Notes under the pieces: generated by a model
What the model was told of the DNA's origin: nothing
What the model saw: only the letters and a program-made list of their open reading frames with translations
Databases searched by the model: none
Assembly: GCF_017948455.1 (NCBI RefSeq)
Contig: NZ_JAFFSU010000005.1
Location: 124,001-188,000 of the forward strand
Direction of reading: 5' to 3'
DNA: 64,000 bases
From: Streptomyces sp. GESEQ-4
GTDB taxonomy: Bacteria; Actinomycetota; Actinomycetes; Streptomycetales; Streptomycetaceae
In this document: positions 52,430 through 61,917 of the stretch, piece after piece
Layout: the number at the start of each line of letters is the position of its first letter
Position numbering within the stretch: position 1 is the stretch's first letter
Program-made: the position numbers and the translations under genes

Positions 52430-52876
52430 GTGTGCTCCTCCGTCGGTCCGGCCCCCGGGGTTGCCGGGTTGACCAGTGCGGCTCACCTGGTCCGACACCC
52501 GTGCACGGGGTGGGTGCCACTCGGCCGGAACAGGCGTGACAGGTGCCCCGGCGAGCGCCCTGCAAGCATCACGTTACCCAGTGCTCCACATTTCTGGGAA
52601 ACCCCATTTGACCTGCGATTTTGCTTGGATTTCCAAGTAAATCGGGAAGAGCCCGAAGGGGTACTGGTCACAGCCTTGCAGGAGGCCGGAGCAACGGCAC
52701 GTTATCCCGCCGACCCAGGTCACCGGAAGGGTTTGTGTTCCGCCGTGTATGTGGCGCGGATTAGGCGGAGCCCGGAACGCCACTTCGAGGACGTCCTGTG
52801 ACCTAAAGCGACCACTGACGACGTGCTGTGACAATGCCCAGCTCATGGGCTCGGCCGGTGCCCTAGCATCTGGCGC
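52430..52876. promoter_or_regulatory. bkd operon control region with a 14-bp palindrome
   Basis: There is no gene in these 447 bases. A relatively AT-rich core (about 52585-52650) contains a perfect 14-bp palindrome, CTTGGA-TT-TCCAAG, at 52624-52637. A candidate minus-strand promoter (TTTCCC, then TAACGT) lies closer to bkdA. Lrp/AsnC-type regulators (BkdR) control bkd genes elsewhere in Streptomyces and this could be such a site. The promoter of the divergent phosphotransferase must also be here. Confidence 0.4.
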
Positions 52877-53908
52877 GTGCCGCGCCCCTGTGTACCACCC
52901 CTCGTGCCCCACGCGCCCCCGCTGGGCGCCCTGCTCCGCCAGTACGCCGCCGGTTCCGCCGTCGCCTGCGAACCCGTCGACGAGGGGCTCCTCAACCGCG
53001 GCTACCGGCTGCGCACGACCCGCGGCCGCTACTTCCTCAAGCACCACTTCGACCCCGAGACCGCCGACCCGACGGCGCTCGAACGCCGGCACCGCGCCAC
53101 CCAGCGCCTCGCCGACCTCGGCGTCCCGGTGGCACCGCCCGTGGCCGCGCGCGACGGGCGGACAGTGGCGGTGGTCGGCGGCCACGCCTACGCCCTGCAC
53201 CCGTGGGTCGAGGGCCGGCACCGGCACGGCGGCCAGCTCAGCGCGGAGCAGTGCGGACGGCTGGGGGCGCTGTTAGGGGTGGTGCACGCCGGCTTGGAGC
53301 GCGTGATGCCGGTGCGGAGGCGGGGACGTACGGAGCCTCCCCGCAGCGCCAACCCGACCGACACCTTCGCCCTCATCGACGACCTGCTCGCCCGCGTACG
53401 CCGCCACCGCCCCGCCGACTCCTTCGACGAACTGGCCCGGCACCGGTTGCGGGAGCGGCGCGTGCTCCTGGAGCGGCACGCGGACCGGCGCCCGCCGCGC
53501 GGAGGCTGTGTCGGCTGGGTGCACGGCGACTTCCACCCGTTCAACCTGCTCTACCAGGGGGACGCGCCCGCCGCGATCGTCGACTGGGACCGGCTCGGCG
53601 TACAGCCCCGCGCGGAGGAGGCCGTACGAGCCGCCGCGATCTTCTTCGTCCGTCCCGTCGGCACCCTCGACCTGCCCAAGGTGCGGGCGTACGCGCGCGC
53701 GTACCGGCGCACCGCCGGCGCCACGCCCTCCCAGCTCGCGGCGGCCGTGCACCGCGTGTGGTGGGAGCGTCTCAACGACTTCTGGATGTTGCGCTGGCAC
53801 TACGAGCGGGGCGACACGCGCGCGGATCCCCAGTTCCCGGCCGCCTCGGCCCTCGCCGTGTGGTGGACACGGGAGTACGACGCGGTGTGCGAGGCGTTCA
53901 GCGGCTGA
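52877..53908 (+). CDS. APH-family phosphotransferase, TTA-containing
   Basis: A 343-residue kinase-like phosphotransferase of the aminoglycoside phosphotransferase/homoserine kinase II fold. It has LNRGYRLRTTRGRYFLKHH (nucleotide-binding Lys), the Brenner motif GWVHGDFHPFNLL and the metal Asp in AIVDWDRLG. It may phosphorylate a small alcohol, an antibiotic or a sugar; which is unclear. Leu133 is encoded by TTA (53273-53275), so translation is expected to need the bldA tRNA and to be delayed to differentiation. GTG start at 52877. Confidence 0.8.
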   Translation: MPRPCVPPLVPHAPPLGALLRQYAAGSAVACEPVDEGLLNRGYRLRTTRGRYFLKHHFDPETADPTALERRHRATQRLADLGVPVAPPVAARDGRTVAVVGGHAYALHPWVEGRHRHGGQLSAEQCGRLGALLGVVHAGLERVMPVRRRGRTEPPRSANPTDTFALIDDLLARVRRHRPADSFDELARHRLRERRVLLERHADRRPPRGGCVGWVHGDFHPFNLLYQGDAPAAIVDWDRLGVQPRAEEAVRAAAIFFVRPVGTLDLPKVRAYARAYRRTAGATPSQLAAAVHRVWWERLNDFWMLRWHYERGDTRADPQFPAASALAVWWTREYDAVCEAFSG

Positions 53909-53935
53909 CGTCCTGGCCTCCGCCGCAAAAAGCAG

Positions 53936-53977
53936 CACGCGCGCGTGCAGCCCGTTTCCGGGCCGTACGCGCGCGTG
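53936..53977. terminator. Terminator hairpin between convergent phosphotransferase and kinase genes
   Basis: CACGCGCGCGT (53936-53946) pairs with its mirror (53967-53977), and an inner CCCG/CGGG stem closes the loop. The alternating CG arms could also adopt Z-DNA, but the terminator reading is simpler. Confidence 0.7.
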
Positions 53978-54001
53978 AACGCTGTCTTCCGGCGTGCCGG
54001 G

Positions 54002-55561
54002 TCAGCCCTCGGCGCCCGTGGTGTCACCGCCGTCGGTGCCCGTCGGCCCCCCCGACGGGGTCGGCTCTTCGGACGGCGTGAAGGACGGCGTCGGCTCCCC
54101 GGACGCGGTCGGCTCGTCGGACGGCGTGTAGGACGGCTCCGAAGAAGCCGTCTGGGACGGCGTGTAGGACGGCTCGTACGACGGCGTGTAGTTCGAACCG
54201 CCGCTCGTGTCCGAGTCGCTGTCCGTCTCCGTGTCGGTCGGCTCGTTGCTCGCCTCGTCGCTCGGCGACTCGCTGGTCTTCTGGTCCTCGGTGGTCTGCG
54301 AGGTCGTCGGCGACTGCTTGGTGCCACCGCCGCCGCCACTCCCGTCACCGCTGTTGAGCGCCAGCGCGACGCCCGCGGCGATGGCGATCACCGCGAGGAC
54401 GGCGAGGATCCACAGCTTGCCGCGACCGCTGCCCCTGTTGCCGTTCCCCTCGAAACCGCCGTCGTCCCCGCCGCCGTATCCGGACGGCAGGATCTGCTGC
54501 GGGATCTGCGAGGTGCTGGAGCCGTCACTGTGATGCTGCATCACGGTGGTGCCGGCGAAGCCGCCGGCCGGGGTCTGCCGACCGTCGTGCGCGGTGACCG
54601 GGCCGGTGTTCCAGGTGCCGGTGTGGCCGCCCTGGTCGTACAGCATCTGCAGGCCGTACTGGACGAGCCCGCGCATCTCCTCGGCCGTCTGGAACCGGTC
54701 GTCCGGCTCCTTGGCCAGCGAGCGCATGACAAGGCCGTCGAGCTCCGGCGGGCAGGCGTCGGAGGCCTCGGACGGCGGCGTCGGGATGTCCTGGACGTGC
54801 TGGTAGACCACCGACAGCGGTGTCTCGCCGGTGAACGGAGGCCGCAGCGCGAGGAGTTCGTAGAGCAGGCAGCCCACTGCGTACAGGTCGGAGCGGTGGT
54901 CGACGGCCTTGCCGAGCGCCTGCTCAGGTGAGAGGTACTGCGGCGTGCCCATGACCATGCCGGTCTGCGTCATCGTCGTGGACGCGCCGTGCAGCGCGCG
55001 GGCGATGCCGAAGTCCATCACCTTCACGGCGCCGTTGTGCGTGATGATGACGTTCGCGGGCTTGATGTCACGGTGGACGATGCCGTGCTGGTGCGAGTAG
55101 GCGAGCGCCTCCAGGACGCCGGAGACGATGATCAGGGCCTGCTCGGGCCCGGGCGCCTCGGCGTTGATGAGGAGGTCGCGGATGGTGCGGCCCTCGACGA
55201 TCTCCATCACGATGTACGGCACCGACTGGCCGCCCACGAAGTCCTCGCCGGAGTCGTACACGGCGACGATCGCGTGGTGGTTGAGCCCGGCCACCGACTG
55301 GGCCTCGCGTGTGAAACGGGCCTTGGAGACCGGGTCCTCGGCGAGATCGGAGCGCAGCAGCTTCACCGCCACCGTGCGGCCCAGGCGCACGTCCTCGGCC
55401 GCGAAGACCTCGGCCATACCGCCTCGGCCGAGTCTGTGGGTGAGCCGATACCGGCCATCGCCGACCAGCCCGCCATTACCCCACATCTCCGGCGCATCTG
55501 ACATACCGCCGCCAGTCGCCTCGGGGTCGGACGGGCCCTGAGCGCGCTGCTGCTGTGCCAT
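54002..55561 (-). CDS. Transmembrane Ser/Thr protein kinase with long Ser/Thr/Pro extracellular tail
   Basis: A 519-residue kinase of the PknB/Hanks type. Motifs are the glycine loop GRGGMAEVF, Lys67, catalytic HRDIKPANV (about residue 160), DFGIA and the activation-loop TMTQTGMVMGTPQYLSPEQ. One membrane helix (about 380-402) follows. The about 115-residue outer part has no PASTA domain, only Ser/Thr/Glu/Pro repeats with SYTPS and EPTPS units, a likely O-glycosylated or cell-wall-spanning stalk. Divergent from a second kinase, with the two kinases separated by 331 bases. Confidence 0.9.
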   Translation of the reverse strand: MAQQQRAQGPSDPEATGGGMSDAPEMWGNGGLVGDGRYRLTHRLGRGGMAEVFAAEDVRLGRTVAVKLLRSDLAEDPVSKARFTREAQSVAGLNHHAIVAVYDSGEDFVGGQSVPYIVMEIVEGRTIRDLLINAEAPGPEQALIIVSGVLEALAYSHQHGIVHRDIKPANVIITHNGAVKVMDFGIARALHGASTTMTQTGMVMGTPQYLSPEQALGKAVDHRSDLYAVGCLLYELLALRPPFTGETPLSVVYQHVQDIPTPPSEASDACPPELDGLVMRSLAKEPDDRFQTAEEMRGLVQYGLQMLYDQGGHTGTWNTGPVTAHDGRQTPAGGFAGTTVMQHHSDGSSTSQIPQQILPSGYGGGDDGGFEGNGNRGSGRGKLWILAVLAVIAIAAGVALALNSGDGSGGGGGTKQSPTTSQTTEDQKTSESPSDEASNEPTDTETDSDSDTSGGSNYTPSYEPSYTPSQTASSEPSYTPSDEPTASGEPTPSFTPSEEPTPSGGPTGTDGGDTTGAEG

Positions 55562-55892
55562 CAGTCCTCGCCGTCGTTTCTGCCCGCGGTGCGCGCGGTG
55601 TTGTTACGGTCTCCGTCGGCCACGCTACAGCCTCCACGCAAGCCTCCGGTCCGGTACGGGCTCCCGGACCGGCACGAGACGGACCGGCCATCAAACCCGT
55701 ACTCCACGGTGTCGTGCAAATTCTGTGTACCGGCAGTACGGCCGCTGTAACGCTTCCGCGACGCTTCTTTCGCGTACGGTCACGGAACGGGCACCGCGCT
55801 TGACCTGTCAGTGCCGCGGGGCAGACTTGGGCCGGGAACAGGACATTGGATCACTGACTTCCGGCCGCCGGCGCCGATGGGGGACGCAGAAC
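55562..55892. promoter_or_regulatory. Divergent promoter region of the two kinase genes
   Basis: 331 bases without a gene. A plausible plus-strand promoter is TTGACC (55800-55805) with CAGACT (55822-55827), a 16-bp spacer, 65 bases before the second kinase. Nothing definite was seen for the minus-strand kinase. Confidence 0.35.
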
Positions 55893-57530
55893 ATGAGCCA
55901 GGACGGCGCACAGGGCCGGTACGCGGGGCGGGCGCTGGCCGGTGGCCGCTATCAGCTGCGCGACTTGCTCGGCACGGGCGGCATGGCGTCGGTGCACCTC
56001 GCGTACGACTCCGTGCTCGACCGGCAGGTCGCGGTCAAGACGCTCCACACCGAGCTGGGCCGCGAGCAGGCGTTCCGGGAGCGCTTCCGCCGCGAGGCCC
56101 AGGCCGTGGCGAAGCTCACGCACACCAATATCGTCTCGGTCTTCGACACCGGCGAGGACGATGTCGACGGCGTGACGACGCCGTACATCGTCATGGAGTA
56201 CATCGAGGGCCGCCCGCTCAGCTCGGTGTTCGACGAGGACGTCCGGCAGTTCGGCGCGGTGCCCGCCGACAAGGCGCTGAAGATCACCGCGGATGTGCTG
56301 GCGGCGCTGGAGATCAGCCATGAGATGGGGCTGGTCCACCGCGACATCAAGCCGGGCAACGTGATGATGAACAAGCGCGGTGTCGTCAAGGTCATGGACT
56401 TCGGCATCGCGCGCGCCATGCAGTCCGGTGTGACGTCGATGACACAGACCGGCATGGTCGTCGGCACCCCGCAGTACCTCTCGCCGGAGCAGGCGCTGGG
56501 CCGGTCCGTGGACGCCCGCTCCGATCTGTACTCGGTCGGCATCATGCTGTTCCAACTGGTCACCGGACGGCTCCCGTTCGACGCGGACTCGCCGCTGGCC
56601 ATCGCGTACGCGCATGTGCAGGAGGAGCCGGTGGCTCCGTCCTCGATCAACCGCGCCCTGCCTCCGGCCGTGGACGCGCTGGTCGCCCGCGCGCTGAAGA
56701 AGAACCCGAACGAGCGCTTCCCCAGCGCCGAGTCCATGCGCGACGAGTGCCTGCGGGTGGCCGCGTCCCTCCAGCCGGCCCCGCCGAACATCGTGCCGGG
56801 CGCGCAGACGCAGAGCGGCCAGGGCGTCGGCGCCTCGGTGTTCCCGCCGGTCGGCCAGACGCCCCCGCCGTCGGCCCCCGTCCAGACGCCGTACCAGCAG
56901 CCCCAGACCCCGAACCCGTACGGCACCCCGCCGCCGTCGATGCCGTCACCGGCGTACGGCTACCCCCAGCAGTCCGGCTACCCGACGCCCCAGCAGGCGG
57001 CGTACTCCCCGCAGCCGGGCCACTCGACCCCGCCGCCGTACACCATGTCGCCCCAGCCGCAGACCACTTCGGGCGGCGGCAGGAACAACCGGTCGGTCAT
57101 CATCGGCTCGGCCGTCGTGTCCGTCGTCGCGGTGGTCGGCCTGATCGTGGCCCTGACGCTGAACAACGGCGGCACCGACGACGACGCGGGCGGCAGCGGC
57201 GGCTCGTCGGCCTCGGAATCGGCGACGAAGGCCGCCGGGTACCGGGAAGGCGACAGCACCAAGACCGTCGAGACGACCGAGTGCACCGAGCCGCGGGAGT
57301 CGTACCGGGACCCCGATCAGGTGCAGATGCCGAACCTGACGTTCAAGTACTGGCCGTCGGTCGTCGCCTGCCTCGACGCGGCCGACTGGAAGTACAAGAA
57401 GGTCGACATCAACGAGAACACGTACGGCCAGGGCACGATCATGCGGCAGACGCCCGAGGCCCGTACGGACTTCGACCCGGAGAACCCGCCGACGTTCACG
57501 TTCGAGGTCTCGACCGGCAACCCGGAGTGA
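55893..57530 (+). CDS. Transmembrane Ser/Thr protein kinase with a single PASTA-like domain
   Basis: A 545-residue PknB-type kinase. It has the glycine loop GTGGMASVH, Lys49, VHRDIKPGNV, DFGIA, and TQTGMVVGTPQYLSPEQ almost identical to its divergent neighbour. A Pro/Tyr/Gln-rich juxtamembrane segment (about 290-430), one membrane helix (about 435-457) and an extracellular domain of about 65 residues follow. This last domain has the PASTA pattern (MPNLTFKYWPSVVACLDAADWKYKKV...TIMRQTPEA), a candidate muropeptide or lipid II sensor. ATG 55893 chosen; the longer frame lacks an RBS and carries six cysteine/arginine-rich segments atypical of a kinase start. Confidence 0.9.
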   Translation: MSQDGAQGRYAGRALAGGRYQLRDLLGTGGMASVHLAYDSVLDRQVAVKTLHTELGREQAFRERFRREAQAVAKLTHTNIVSVFDTGEDDVDGVTTPYIVMEYIEGRPLSSVFDEDVRQFGAVPADKALKITADVLAALEISHEMGLVHRDIKPGNVMMNKRGVVKVMDFGIARAMQSGVTSMTQTGMVVGTPQYLSPEQALGRSVDARSDLYSVGIMLFQLVTGRLPFDADSPLAIAYAHVQEEPVAPSSINRALPPAVDALVARALKKNPNERFPSAESMRDECLRVAASLQPAPPNIVPGAQTQSGQGVGASVFPPVGQTPPPSAPVQTPYQQPQTPNPYGTPPPSMPSPAYGYPQQSGYPTPQQAAYSPQPGHSTPPPYTMSPQPQTTSGGGRNNRSVIIGSAVVSVVAVVGLIVALTLNNGGTDDDAGGSGGSSASESATKAAGYREGDSTKTVETTECTEPRESYRDPDQVQMPNLTFKYWPSVVACLDAADWKYKKVDINENTYGQGTIMRQTPEARTDFDPENPPTFTFEVSTGNPE

Positions 57531-57613
57531 CGTGGCACAACTGCTACTCCGGCGGGAAGTTCAACCCCCTCTTCTGACGCCTGCGCGGCCGTTCCGCATC
57601 TCCCTGAACGACG

Positions 57614-57655
57614 CAGCGAAGGGCCCGGCAGCACAGGCTGCCGGGCCCTTCGCTG
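57614..57655. terminator. Bidirectional terminator hairpin
   Basis: A perfect 19-bp stem (57614-57632 with 57637-57655) and 4-base loop lie between the convergent kinase and proteasome-activator genes. Confidence 0.8.
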
Positions 57656-57675
57656 ATCGTGGGCAGGTGGGTTGG

Positions 57676-58239
57676 TTACAGGTACGGTCCTCCCGAACGG
57701 CCGCCTGGCTGGCCCTCCTCGCCCGGCTCATGGCCGCCGACGCCCGGTGGGAGGGCGCGGCGCATCTGCTCCAGCTGGGCGCGTGCGGCCATCTGCTGGG
57801 CGAAGAGCGTGGTCTGGATCCCGTGGAAGAGGCCCTCCAGCCAGCCGACCAACTGGGCCTGCGCGATCCGCAGTTCCGCGTCGGAGGGGGTCGCCTCGTC
57901 CGTGAACGGCAGGGAAAGCCGCTCCAGCTCCTCGACCAGCTCGGGCGCCAGGCCGTCCTCCAGCTCCTTCACCGAGCTCGCGTGGATCTCCTTGAGCCGG
58001 ACCCGGCTGGCCTCGTCGAGAGGTGCGGCGCGCACCTCCTCCAGCAGCTGCTTGATCATGCTGCCGATCCGCATGACCTTCGCCGGCTGCTCGACCATCT
58101 CGGTCACCGGGATCTCGCGGGAGTCCTCGTCCCCGTTGCCGCCACCGAGCGCCATGCCGTCCTGGCCCACGACCAGGATCTGCGGGTTCTCGGGCGACCG
58201 TTCGTTCCTCGGCATCTCCATGCCGCCATTCTCTCGCAC
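57676..58239 (-). CDS. bpa: Bacterial proteasome activator (Bpa/PafE)
   Basis: A 187-residue protein matching the actinobacterial ATP-independent proteasome activator (mycobacterial Bpa, 170-odd residues). It has a central helical bundle (EQPAKVMRIGSMIKQLLEEVRAAPLDE, HASSVKELEDGLAPELVEELERL, DAELRIAQAQLVGWLEGLFHGIQTTL). The C-terminal peptide ends GGPYL, compared with GQYL in mycobacteria, which docks in pockets of the 20S alpha ring to open the gate. It promotes degradation of unfolded substrates without ATP. GTG 58239 with GAGG upstream; ATG 58221 is an alternative. Confidence 0.9.
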   Translation of the reverse strand: MRENGGMEMPRNERSPENPQILVVGQDGMALGGGNGDEDSREIPVTEMVEQPAKVMRIGSMIKQLLEEVRAAPLDEASRVRLKEIHASSVKELEDGLAPELVEELERLSLPFTDEATPSDAELRIAQAQLVGWLEGLFHGIQTTLFAQQMAARAQLEQMRRALPPGVGGHEPGEEGQPGGRSGGPYL

Positions 58240-58378
58240 CCGTACACCTCACCACTGAGGTGCCCCCGGTGACAGCTGATCCACCGTTTTCCAGTGCGCC
58301 TGATCTCGATATGCGCGCTTTCGACCCGTCGGCGGTACCCGGAGTGCCGGAACAGTGCGGAGATGTGAGGCTTGTTCC

Positions 58379-58804
58379 GTGATTCCGTGGTGGCGGGTGC
58401 TTCCGGGGCTGGTGGCGGGGCTGGTTCTGCTGCCGTTCGGAGGTGTTACGTCCGCGGCCGTCCTGTCGTACGGGGCTGTCTCGTCGTACGACATCCAGGT
58501 CGGCGCCTCCGCCTCGCCCTCCCCTTCCGATCAGCCGTCCCGGGCCGGAAGCCGGGCCGGGGAGGGGCGGGAGCGGCCGGGGCGGCAGGGTGTGGCCGAG
58601 CCGGTGGAGGAGGTGCCTCGGGCGACCCTGCCGCCTCGGCAGCCCCGGGAATCCACCACGCCGCCGCAGCCGGTGGAGCAGGCCGCCGAGGCGGAGAGCC
58701 CCGCCGAACCCGTGCTGCGGATCATGCCGCTGGGCAGCGGACTGGTCCTGATCGGGCTCGGGCTGGGGCTCGCGTTTCTCGGGCTGCGGCTGCGGCGGGG
58801 CTGA
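58379..58804 (+). CDS. Membrane-anchored protein of unknown function
   Basis: A 141-residue protein. The first hydrophobic segment (about 7-30) looks like a signal anchor, followed by a Pro/Glu/Arg-rich disordered middle and a second helix near the C-terminus (LVLIGLGLGLAFLGLRLRRG). The charged tail after a Gly/Leu helix is like an LPXTG-less sorting tail. Start GTG 58379 with GAGG 8 bases upstream. No family assigned. Confidence 0.6.
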   Translation: MIPWWRVLPGLVAGLVLLPFGGVTSAAVLSYGAVSSYDIQVGASASPSPSDQPSRAGSRAGEGRERPGRQGVAEPVEEVPRATLPPRQPRESTTPPQPVEQAAEAESPAEPVLRIMPLGSGLVLIGLGLGLAFLGLRLRRG

Positions 58805-58872
58805 GCCTGTCCGGCACACCGGTGCTGCGGCTGCGGCGAAGCTGAGTCTGTCCGGCGCACCGGTGCTACGGC
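58800..58872. repeat. 41-bp-period imperfect direct repeat spanning two gene ends
   Basis: Units at 58800-58831 and 58841-58872 match at 29 of 32 bases. They cover the stop region of the membrane-protein gene and the last codons of the quinone oxidoreductase gene, so one end is a duplicated copy of the other. Confidence 0.7.
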
Positions 58873-59846
58873 ACTACGAGCAGCACCTTGCCGACGTGGC
58901 CGCTCTCCTCGACCACGCGGTGGGCGGCGGCCGCGTCGCTCATCGGGATCTCGCGGTCGACGACCGGACGGACGTGGCCGGCGTCGAGCAGGGGCCAGAC
59001 GTGTTCGCGTACGGCCGCGACGATCGCCGCCTTCTCGCCGAGCGGGCGGGCGCGCAGCGAGGTCGCGCTGATCGCGGCGCGCTTGCCCAGCAGTGCGGCG
59101 ATGTTCAGCTCGCCCTTGATCCCGCCCTGCATGCCGATGATCGCGAGCCGGCCGTTGACAGCGAGGGCCTGGACGTTGCGGTCGAGATACTTGGCGCCCA
59201 TGTTGTCGAGGATGACGTCCGCGCCCGCGCCGTCGGTGGCCTTCTTGACCTCCTCGACGAAGTCCTGCTCGCGGTAGTTGACCAGGATGTCCGCGCCCAG
59301 ATCGGCACAGCGCCGCAGCTTCTCCTCGGTGCCCGCGGTGACGGCGACCTTGGCGCCGACGGCCTTGGCGAGCTGGATCGCCATGGTGCCGATACCGCTG
59401 GAGCCGCCGTGCACGAGGAGGGTCTCGCCGGGACGCAGGTGGGCGATCATGAAGACGTTCGACCAGACCGTCGCGGTCACCTCGGGCAGTGCGGCGGCCT
59501 GCACCAGGTCGAGGCCCCGCGGCACGGGCAGCAGCTGACCGGCCGGGACGGCGACCTTCTCGGCGTAGCCGCCGCCCGCGAGCAGCGCGCACACCTCGTC
59601 GCCGACCGCCCAGCCGGAGACACCGGGGCCGACCGCGGTGATCCGCCCGGAGCATTCGAGGCCGGGGTAGGGGGAGGCGCCGGGCGGCGGGTTGTAGAAG
59701 CCCTGGCGCTGCAGGATGTCGGCCCGGTTGACCGCGCCGGCCGCCACCTCGACCAGCACTTCGCCCTCGCCGGGCACCGGATCGGGGACCTCGTGCCACA
59801 CCAGCGCCTCGGGCCCACCAGGTTCGGGAATCGTGATCGCGTACAT
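58866..59846 (-). CDS. NAD(P)H:quinone oxidoreductase (zeta-crystallin/PIG3-like)
   Basis: A 326-residue medium-chain dehydrogenase of the QOR group, lacking the catalytic zinc cysteine set. The N-terminal GroES fold ([20 protein letters not shown]) and the Rossmann domain with NADP-binding [19 protein letters not shown] are visible, with [17 protein letters not shown] downstream. It reduces quinones or alpha,beta-unsaturated carbonyls. ATG 59846. Convergent with the preceding membrane protein; the reading frames end 61 bases apart. Confidence 0.9.
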   Translation of the reverse strand: MYAITIPEPGGPEALVWHEVPDPVPGEGEVLVEVAAGAVNRADILQRQGFYNPPPGASPYPGLECSGRITAVGPGVSGWAVGDEVCALLAGGGYAEKVAVPAGQLLPVPRGLDLVQAAALPEVTATVWSNVFMIAHLRPGETLLVHGGSSGIGTMAIQLAKAVGAKVAVTAGTEEKLRRCADLGADILVNYREQDFVEEVKKATDGAGADVILDNMGAKYLDRNVQALAVNGRLAIIGMQGGIKGELNIAALLGKRAAISATSLRARPLGEKAAIVAAVREHVWPLLDAGHVRPVVDREIPMSDAAAAHRVVEESGHVGKVLLVVP

Positions 59847-60052
59847 GGGCAGGACGCTACTCCCCTCTCCCTCTCTTCCCCGGGCTCCGGCCCTCTGCCG
59901 CTACGCCCCCGGACCGGTGCGCCTACGTCGCTGGACCGGTCCGCTTCGGTCCTTCGACCGGTCCGCCGGGAAATCCCTGTGCGGCACCGATGAGTTTGAG
60001 GGACGGTAAAGGTCTCCCCATGCGTAGCCCACGAACGCGGAAGGAAACCACC

Positions 60053-61054
60053 ATGAGCCAGCAGAGCTCAGGCCTGGCCATCGAGACCGCGGGCCTGGTG
60101 AAGACGTTCGGCGAGACCAGGGCCGTGGACGGCGTCGACCTCGCCGTCCCGGCCGGCACGGTCTACGGCGTCCTCGGTCCGAACGGCGCCGGCAAAACCA
60201 CCACTGTGAAGATGCTCGCCACCCTCCTGCGGCCCGACGGCGGCCAGGCCCATGTCTTCGGGCACGATGTCGTGCGCGAGGCCGACGAGGTGCGCGGCCG
60301 GGTCAGCCTCACCGGTCAGTACGCGTCCGTGGACGAGGACCTCACCGGAACCGAGAACCTGGTTCTGCTCGGCCGTCTTCTCGGGCACCACAAGAAGGCC
60401 GCCCGGGACCGTGCCGCGCAGCTTCTGGAGGCCTTCGGGCTGACGGACGCGGCCGGAAAGCAGGTCAAGAACTACTCGGGCGGCATGCGGCGCCGTATCG
60501 ACATCGCCGCGTCCATCCTGAACACCCCCGAGCTGCTGTTCCTCGACGAGCCGACGACCGGGCTCGACCCGCGCAGCCGCAACCAGGTCTGGGACATCAT
60601 CCGCGCGGTGGTCTCCCAGGGCACGACCGTGCTGCTGACCACGCAGTATCTGGACGAGGCCGACCAGCTGGCGTCCCGGATCGCCGTGATCGACAAGGGC
60701 AAGGTGATCGCGGAGGGCACCAAGGGCGAGCTGAAGGCGTCCGTCGGCGCCGGGTCCGTCCATCTGCGTCTGCGTGACGCGGCACAGCGCCCGCAGGCCG
60801 AGCAGGTGCTGCGGCTGGCCCTGGACGCGGACGTGCAGCTGGAGCCCGATCCGGTGGCGCTGACCGCGCGCGTGGGCGGCGGCGCGGCCAACGGACAGGG
60901 CGCCGCCGAGCAGGCGGCCCGGGCACTCGCCGAGCTCGCCCGCGGCGGCGTCATCGTCGACAACTTCTCGCTGGGCCAGCCCAGCCTGGACGAGGTCTTC
61001 CTCGCCCTCACCGGACACGACACCCACGAGCCGAAGGACAAGGTGTCAGCATGA
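60053..61054 (+). CDS. ABC transporter ATP-binding protein (DrrA-like)
   Basis: A 333-residue ATPase: Walker [12 protein letters not shown]-loop [19 protein letters not shown], signature [15 protein letters not shown], Walker [14 protein letters not shown] and H-loop (replaced by [11 protein letters not shown]). The last about 100 residues ([26 protein letters not shown]) are the C-terminal domain of the DrrA drug-resistance type. ATG 60053 follows AAGGAAA; the extra upstream codons lack an RBS. Stop overlaps the permease start. Probably exports a hydrophobic compound; specificity unknown. Confidence 0.9.
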   Translation: MSQQSSGLAIETAGLVKTFGETRAVDGVDLAVPAGTVYGVLGPNGAGKTTTVKMLATLLRPDGGQAHVFGHDVVREADEVRGRVSLTGQYASVDEDLTGTENLVLLGRLLGHHKKAARDRAAQLLEAFGLTDAAGKQVKNYSGGMRRRIDIAASILNTPELLFLDEPTTGLDPRSRNQVWDIIRAVVSQGTTVLLTTQYLDEADQLASRIAVIDKGKVIAEGTKGELKASVGAGSVHLRLRDAAQRPQAEQVLRLALDADVQLEPDPVALTARVGGGAANGQGAAEQAARALAELARGGVIVDNFSLGQPSLDEVFLALTGHDTHEPKDKVSA

Positions 61055-61899
61055 GCACCGCGACCACCCCCGAGACCAAGGAACTCGCCCCCGTCAGCGC
61101 CGAATCGCTGGCCGCGCTGCTCGTCGCCGGCGAACGGCCGCCGAGGCCCAGCGCCCTGTCGGCCTCCCTCACCTTCGGCTGGCGGGCGATCCTCAAGATC
61201 AAGCACGTTCCCGAGCAGCTCTTCGACGTCACCGCGTTCCCGATCATGATGGTGCTGATGTACACGTACCTGTTCGGGGGCGCCCTGGCAGGGTCCCCGA
61301 AGGAGTACATCCAGTTCCTGCTGCCCGGCATCCTGGTGATGTCGGTCGTGATGATCACGATGTACACGGGCGTCTCGGTGAACACGGACATCGAGAAGGG
61401 TGTCTTCGACCGCTTCCGCTCGCTGCCCATCTGGCGGCCGTCGGTGATGGTCGGCTATCTGCTCGGCGACGCCCTGCGGTACACCATCGCGTCCATCGTG
61501 ATGCTCACCGTCGGCATCATCATCGGCTACCGCCCGGACGGCGGGGTCGGCGGCGTACTCGCCGGGATCGCCCTGCTCGTCGCCTTCTCGTTCGCGTTCT
61601 CGTGGGTCTGGACGATGTTCGGGCTGATGCTGCGCTCCGAGAAGTCGGTGATGGGCGTCAGCATGATGGTGATCTTCCCGCTGACGTTCCTGTCCAATGT
61701 CTTCGTCGACCCGAGCACCATGCCGGGCTGGCTCCAGGCCTTCGTCAACAACAGCCCCATCACCCACCTTTCGTCGGCGGTGCGCGGACTGATGGCAGGC
61801 GACTGGCCGACCGACGAGGTCGCCTGGTCGCTGGGCTGGGCGGGCCTGTTCGTGCTGGTCTTCGGGCCGATCACGATGCGGCTGTACAACCGCAAGTGA
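61051..61899 (+). CDS. ABC-2 type transporter permease (DrrB-like)
   Basis: A 282-residue membrane partner of the preceding ATPase with six predicted helices, a hydrophilic N-terminus of about 45 residues and the DrrB-like pattern [26 protein letters not shown] and [29 protein letters not shown]. Its ATG overlaps the ATPase stop by 4 bases (61051-61054), so both subunits are translated together. Daunorubicin-type or siderophore-type export are possible. Confidence 0.9.
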   Translation: MSTATTPETKELAPVSAESLAALLVAGERPPRPSALSASLTFGWRAILKIKHVPEQLFDVTAFPIMMVLMYTYLFGGALAGSPKEYIQFLLPGILVMSVVMITMYTGVSVNTDIEKGVFDRFRSLPIWRPSVMVGYLLGDALRYTIASIVMLTVGIIIGYRPDGGVGGVLAGIALLVAFSFAFSWVWTMFGLMLRSEKSVMGVSMMVIFPLTFLSNVFVDPSTMPGWLQAFVNNSPITHLSSAVRGLMAGDWPTDEVAWSLGWAGLFVLVFGPITMRLYNRK

Positions 61900-61917
61900 G
61901 CCGTTTCGGACGGCGAT

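Noticed and set aside
52877..53908. Antibiotic-resistance phosphotransferase
   Set aside because: The fold fits, but nothing separates it from homoserine-kinase-type or other small-molecule kinases, and no biosynthetic cluster is adjacent.
53936..53977. Z-DNA element from alternating CG arms
   Set aside because: It is fully explained as a terminator hairpin between convergent genes.
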